Assembly: GCA_009733575.1 (NCBI GenBank)
Contig: ML769384.1
Span: 65,257 to 129,256 of the forward strand
DNA: 64,000 nt
Reading direction: 5' to 3'
From: Gymnopus androsaceus JB14
Taxonomy: Eukaryota > Basidiomycota > Agaricomycetes > Agaricales > Omphalotaceae
A program made the position numbers and the translations under genes. The notes under the pieces are model-generated. The model worked only from the letters and a program-made list of their open reading frames with translations, was not told where the DNA came from and searched no databases. The first letter of the stretch is position 1; each line of letters begins with the position of its first letter. Below are positions 58,834 through 64,000 of the stretch, piece after piece.

Positions 58834-60593
58834 ATGTCTATATTGTTTAAGAGCTCCGCGCTCCATCTGCTCGCCTTGGGCATAGTTTTTGTCTTCGCTG
58901 TGCCTAGCACCAAACGTGCCAGTTGCACAATCTCTTCGTATGACACCGACGTCTCTGATTGTTCGTTGGTGACCATTTCAGCTTTCACCGTCCCAGATGG
59001 AGGTCAGTACTTATTTTGACTCGGATGTAAGTCTCAGTATTGTACTAACCTTTTTCGATCCTTCAGAGGTCATTGACTGGACTTTCGCTGACGGCGCCGA
59101 AGTCACAATGGCTGGTAATATCACCTTTGAACAGACTTCCGGTGAGCTTCCTGTTTGTTTTTTGAATGCCATACTGAGTCTATTTTTTTTAGCTGACGGT
59201 CCTCTTGCTACGTTTGACGGAGACGGTATAATTTTTAAGGGTGCCGGATATACTCTGGATGTATGTAACTCTAGTCCTTCAAGTCGCTGATGCATCCAAG
59301 CACTAACTCTTATGACAGGGAAACGGCGCTGATTATTGGGACGGCGAAGGAACAAACGGCGGAGTTGCCAAGCCACATCCTTTCCTCAAGTGCGTGTATC
59401 TAAACCTTGTCCACTAAGGATTTCCTAAACTTTCGACGTTAAAGAATAACTGGTTCTGGTACCTACACTGATTTCACCGTCCTCAATACACCGGCACAAG
59501 CAGTGTCCGTTGGCGGGGAAGGCCTGACACTCGATGCGATCACAGTAAGAATGAGATGTCAGCTAAAGTCGGACAGAATACTCAAATTATGTGTCTAGGT
59601 TGATAACAGTGCGGGCGACGAGGATTCCCTCGGCCACAATACCGATGTGCGTTTTTCTACGCAACCTCTCTGATTTGTGCTCTCATAGTGTTGCACTATA
59701 CTAGGGCTTCGACGTTTCCGCATCTTCGATTACGGTACGGCAAATTTCACTTCTTGGGTCAATTTTGCATGCTCATAGGAAGATTACAGATTAAAAACTG
59801 CATCGTCAAGAACCAAGACGATTGCATTGCGATCAATTCTGGCTCTTCTATCACCTTTGAGAACAACCAATGTAGTGGAGGACACGGCATGTTCGTGGGC
59901 TCCATCCAGTCTGGCAAGATCGTATCGAATGTGACTTTTAGCGGAAACGAGGTTTCGAATTCGATGTACGGTATCAGGATCAAGGTCGAATCAGACGCGG
60001 ACGACGGGGCTTCAGTTTCTGGTATCACCTACTCTGGCAACACAGTGACTGGAATCGACAAGTACGGTGTGCTCATCTCGCAGGTAATTTATTCATGGGG
60101 CTACAGCAACAGCAACAGGATGATTTGCTATGCATTTGTCAGAGTTACCCCGATGACTTTTCTACGCCAGGGACTGGTAGTACCATTAGTGACATCAATT
60201 TCACGTACGTGTCCTGTCTCTCTATATCATAAGGAACTCTTACCTAAACCTACATCTACAGCGGTGAAGAAACATCTGTCGAGTACGTCTCTTTGCTATA
60301 TCATAAAATAGGCAGTTGCTTAAACCACTGCAGGGTCACTGGTTCATCCGGTGAACGACTCGCTATTGACTGCGGCAACTGTTCTGGGTAGGAGGGACTA
60401 TCGATAAGTGGGATGTATTAGATTTTCTGATCAAAGGCTTCCAGGGACTGGGACTTTTCAGAGCTCACGATTACTGGCGGTTCTGCTGGTACTATGGACG
60501 TGGACGATGCCTCTGTAAGCCGCGAAACCCTTTCGCGTATAGTCGCCTTTTGTTAATGCCTTCAAATACTAGATCTCCGGCGGCAGTTACTAA
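58834..60593 (+). CDS. Secreted polygalacturonase (GH28)
   Basis: Starts at 58834 with a signal peptide (MSILFKSSALHLLALGIVFV...AVPSTKR, probably Kex2-processed). About 11 exons join in frame. GH28 motifs: GHNTDGFDVS (first Asp), NQDDCIAIN (the DD pair), SGGHGMFVGSIQSG (His) and YGIRIKV (RIK). All catalytic residues are present. The third motif differs from the usual GGHGLSIGS in having MFV. The end is DDASISGGSY, stop 60591-60593. The enzyme hydrolyses pectin homogalacturonan outside the cell, fitting a plant-litter or plant-associated life. Convergent with the SRPK gene. Confidence 0.88.
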
Positions 60594-61361
60594 ATGAATA
60601 TTAGCGATAAAGCTATCCCCTCCGCTCCTTATGACTACTAATTCACATTCACATCCTCTTGTCCTTGTACATACCCCTTACTATATATTATCTATACGCT
60701 CCAAGCCAGTCTTAGCATGCTTTATTGTACCTACAATTCAAGCCAAGCTTGGAAACCTATACATCAAGCCGTGCTTGCTAGCTAGTAAAATATACTTTTC
60801 TCGTGGCGAACTATGTATTTCTACGTCAAGAAAAAGAGTTCCAAGCGTAATTTCGAGAGGCAAAGAGCGCGAATTAATTGGGTTCTAGAAAAAGTAAGTA
60901 TCGTAAAATGAATAGCTACACAAGAGAGAGACAGCATAGTAGGTGAGTCGATGGAGAATGAGGAGAGGAATATGCATACAAAGGTCGACTGTAGTAAGCA
61001 TCGACCCAACATGAGGAACACGTAAGTACAGTCTAAGAAATTGATATAAAGAAAAAAGGGTATGAAAATCATCATTAACGTGAAAGATAACAAAACCTCT
61101 GAGCCCAAAAGAAAAAAAGAGGAATCTAGGACGACGACCTACAACGTAAGATGCAGAAGACCGAACTCGAGAGCAAAATAAAGAATAAAATACGATAGCG
61201 ACGTGGAGTCGAGTTTCTAGCACATGATATCATCCATCGCATCTAAGAGAGAAATGTCTTGGGAGAGAAGAAGAAAAAATAACTGCCCAGAAAAAGCCGG
61301 CAGTGACGCTGAGCAAAAGGACCGTCCGAAGAAGCACAAGAGCAGAGCAAGAAGAAAGGAG

Positions 61362-64000
<2,639 letters not shown>

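Overview
The window reads as nuclear DNA of a mushroom-forming basidiomycete (Agaricomycetes, probably Agaricales). Genes are packed tightly on both strands and broken by many 45-60 nt introns with GT-AG (some GC-AG) borders and CTAAC/CTGAC-like branch sites. The encoded families fit that group: NACHT (STAND) NTPases, F-box/LRR proteins, fungal-type kinases, chitin deacetylase and polygalacturonase. There is no operon structure, no CRISPR array, and no complete tRNA or rRNA gene that I can recognise.

Layout. 1-8.6 kb: end of a Bbc1/Mti1-like cortical-actin protein; a MYND-finger gene and a HAD-like hydrolase gene sharing a 46 bp divergent promoter; an F-box/LRR-type remnant; an intact peroxisomal half ABC transporter. 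8.8-12 kb is decayed: a copy of the transporter's own 5' end, a kinase pseudogene, an alpha/beta-hydrolase pseudogene and a small inverted-repeat element. 12.1-25 kb is a core block: RPB7, a Crinkler-like kinase gene flanked by related direct repeats, a PRELI/Ups lipid-transfer protein, and TFC3 (TFIIIC B-block subunit), whose unusually long first intron contains a perfect B-box-like palindrome. 25.1-25.9 kb: a conserved hypothetical gene, repeated in inverted orientation at 55.3 kb.

26.6-44 kb is the accessory heart of the window. A cassette of NACHT NTPase, F-box protein (minus strand) and atypical kinase (plus strand) is present twice in tandem. The first copy is largely intact and also encloses an F-box pseudogene, an APH-family phosphotransferase pseudogene and the essential Rieske gene RIP1. 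The second copy lacks those inner genes and is decayed: stops in the NACHT and kinase genes, deletions in the F-box gene. The shared bidirectional promoter and first kinase exon are nevertheless almost identical between copies, which suggests gene conversion.

44.5-53 kb is again housekeeping: a TMEM205-like membrane protein, LEA1 and SAC1 in a 65 bp head-to-head arrangement, a SET/NAP histone chaperone, and a GPI-anchored chitin deacetylase with a 9 nt microexon. 53-58.4 kb holds an F-box fragment, the second conserved hypothetical gene and a decayed FAD monooxygenase. 58.8-64 kb: a secreted GH28 polygalacturonase and, convergent to it, an SRPK-type SR-protein kinase running off the end.

A caution on quality: several genes expected to be essential (RPB7, TFC3, SAC1, LEA1) and others (chitin deacetylase, TMEM205-like) carry isolated one- or two-base frameshifts although their splice sites and flanking conserved sequence are perfect. 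Residual assembly indels are the simplest reading. Intron boundaries were set by eye from splice consensus and protein continuity. Stretches where I saw no gene: 3700-4054, 10139-10433, 11922-12120, 41239-41929, 43966-44557, 52919-53554, 54430-55250, 55954-56640 and 60594-61361.
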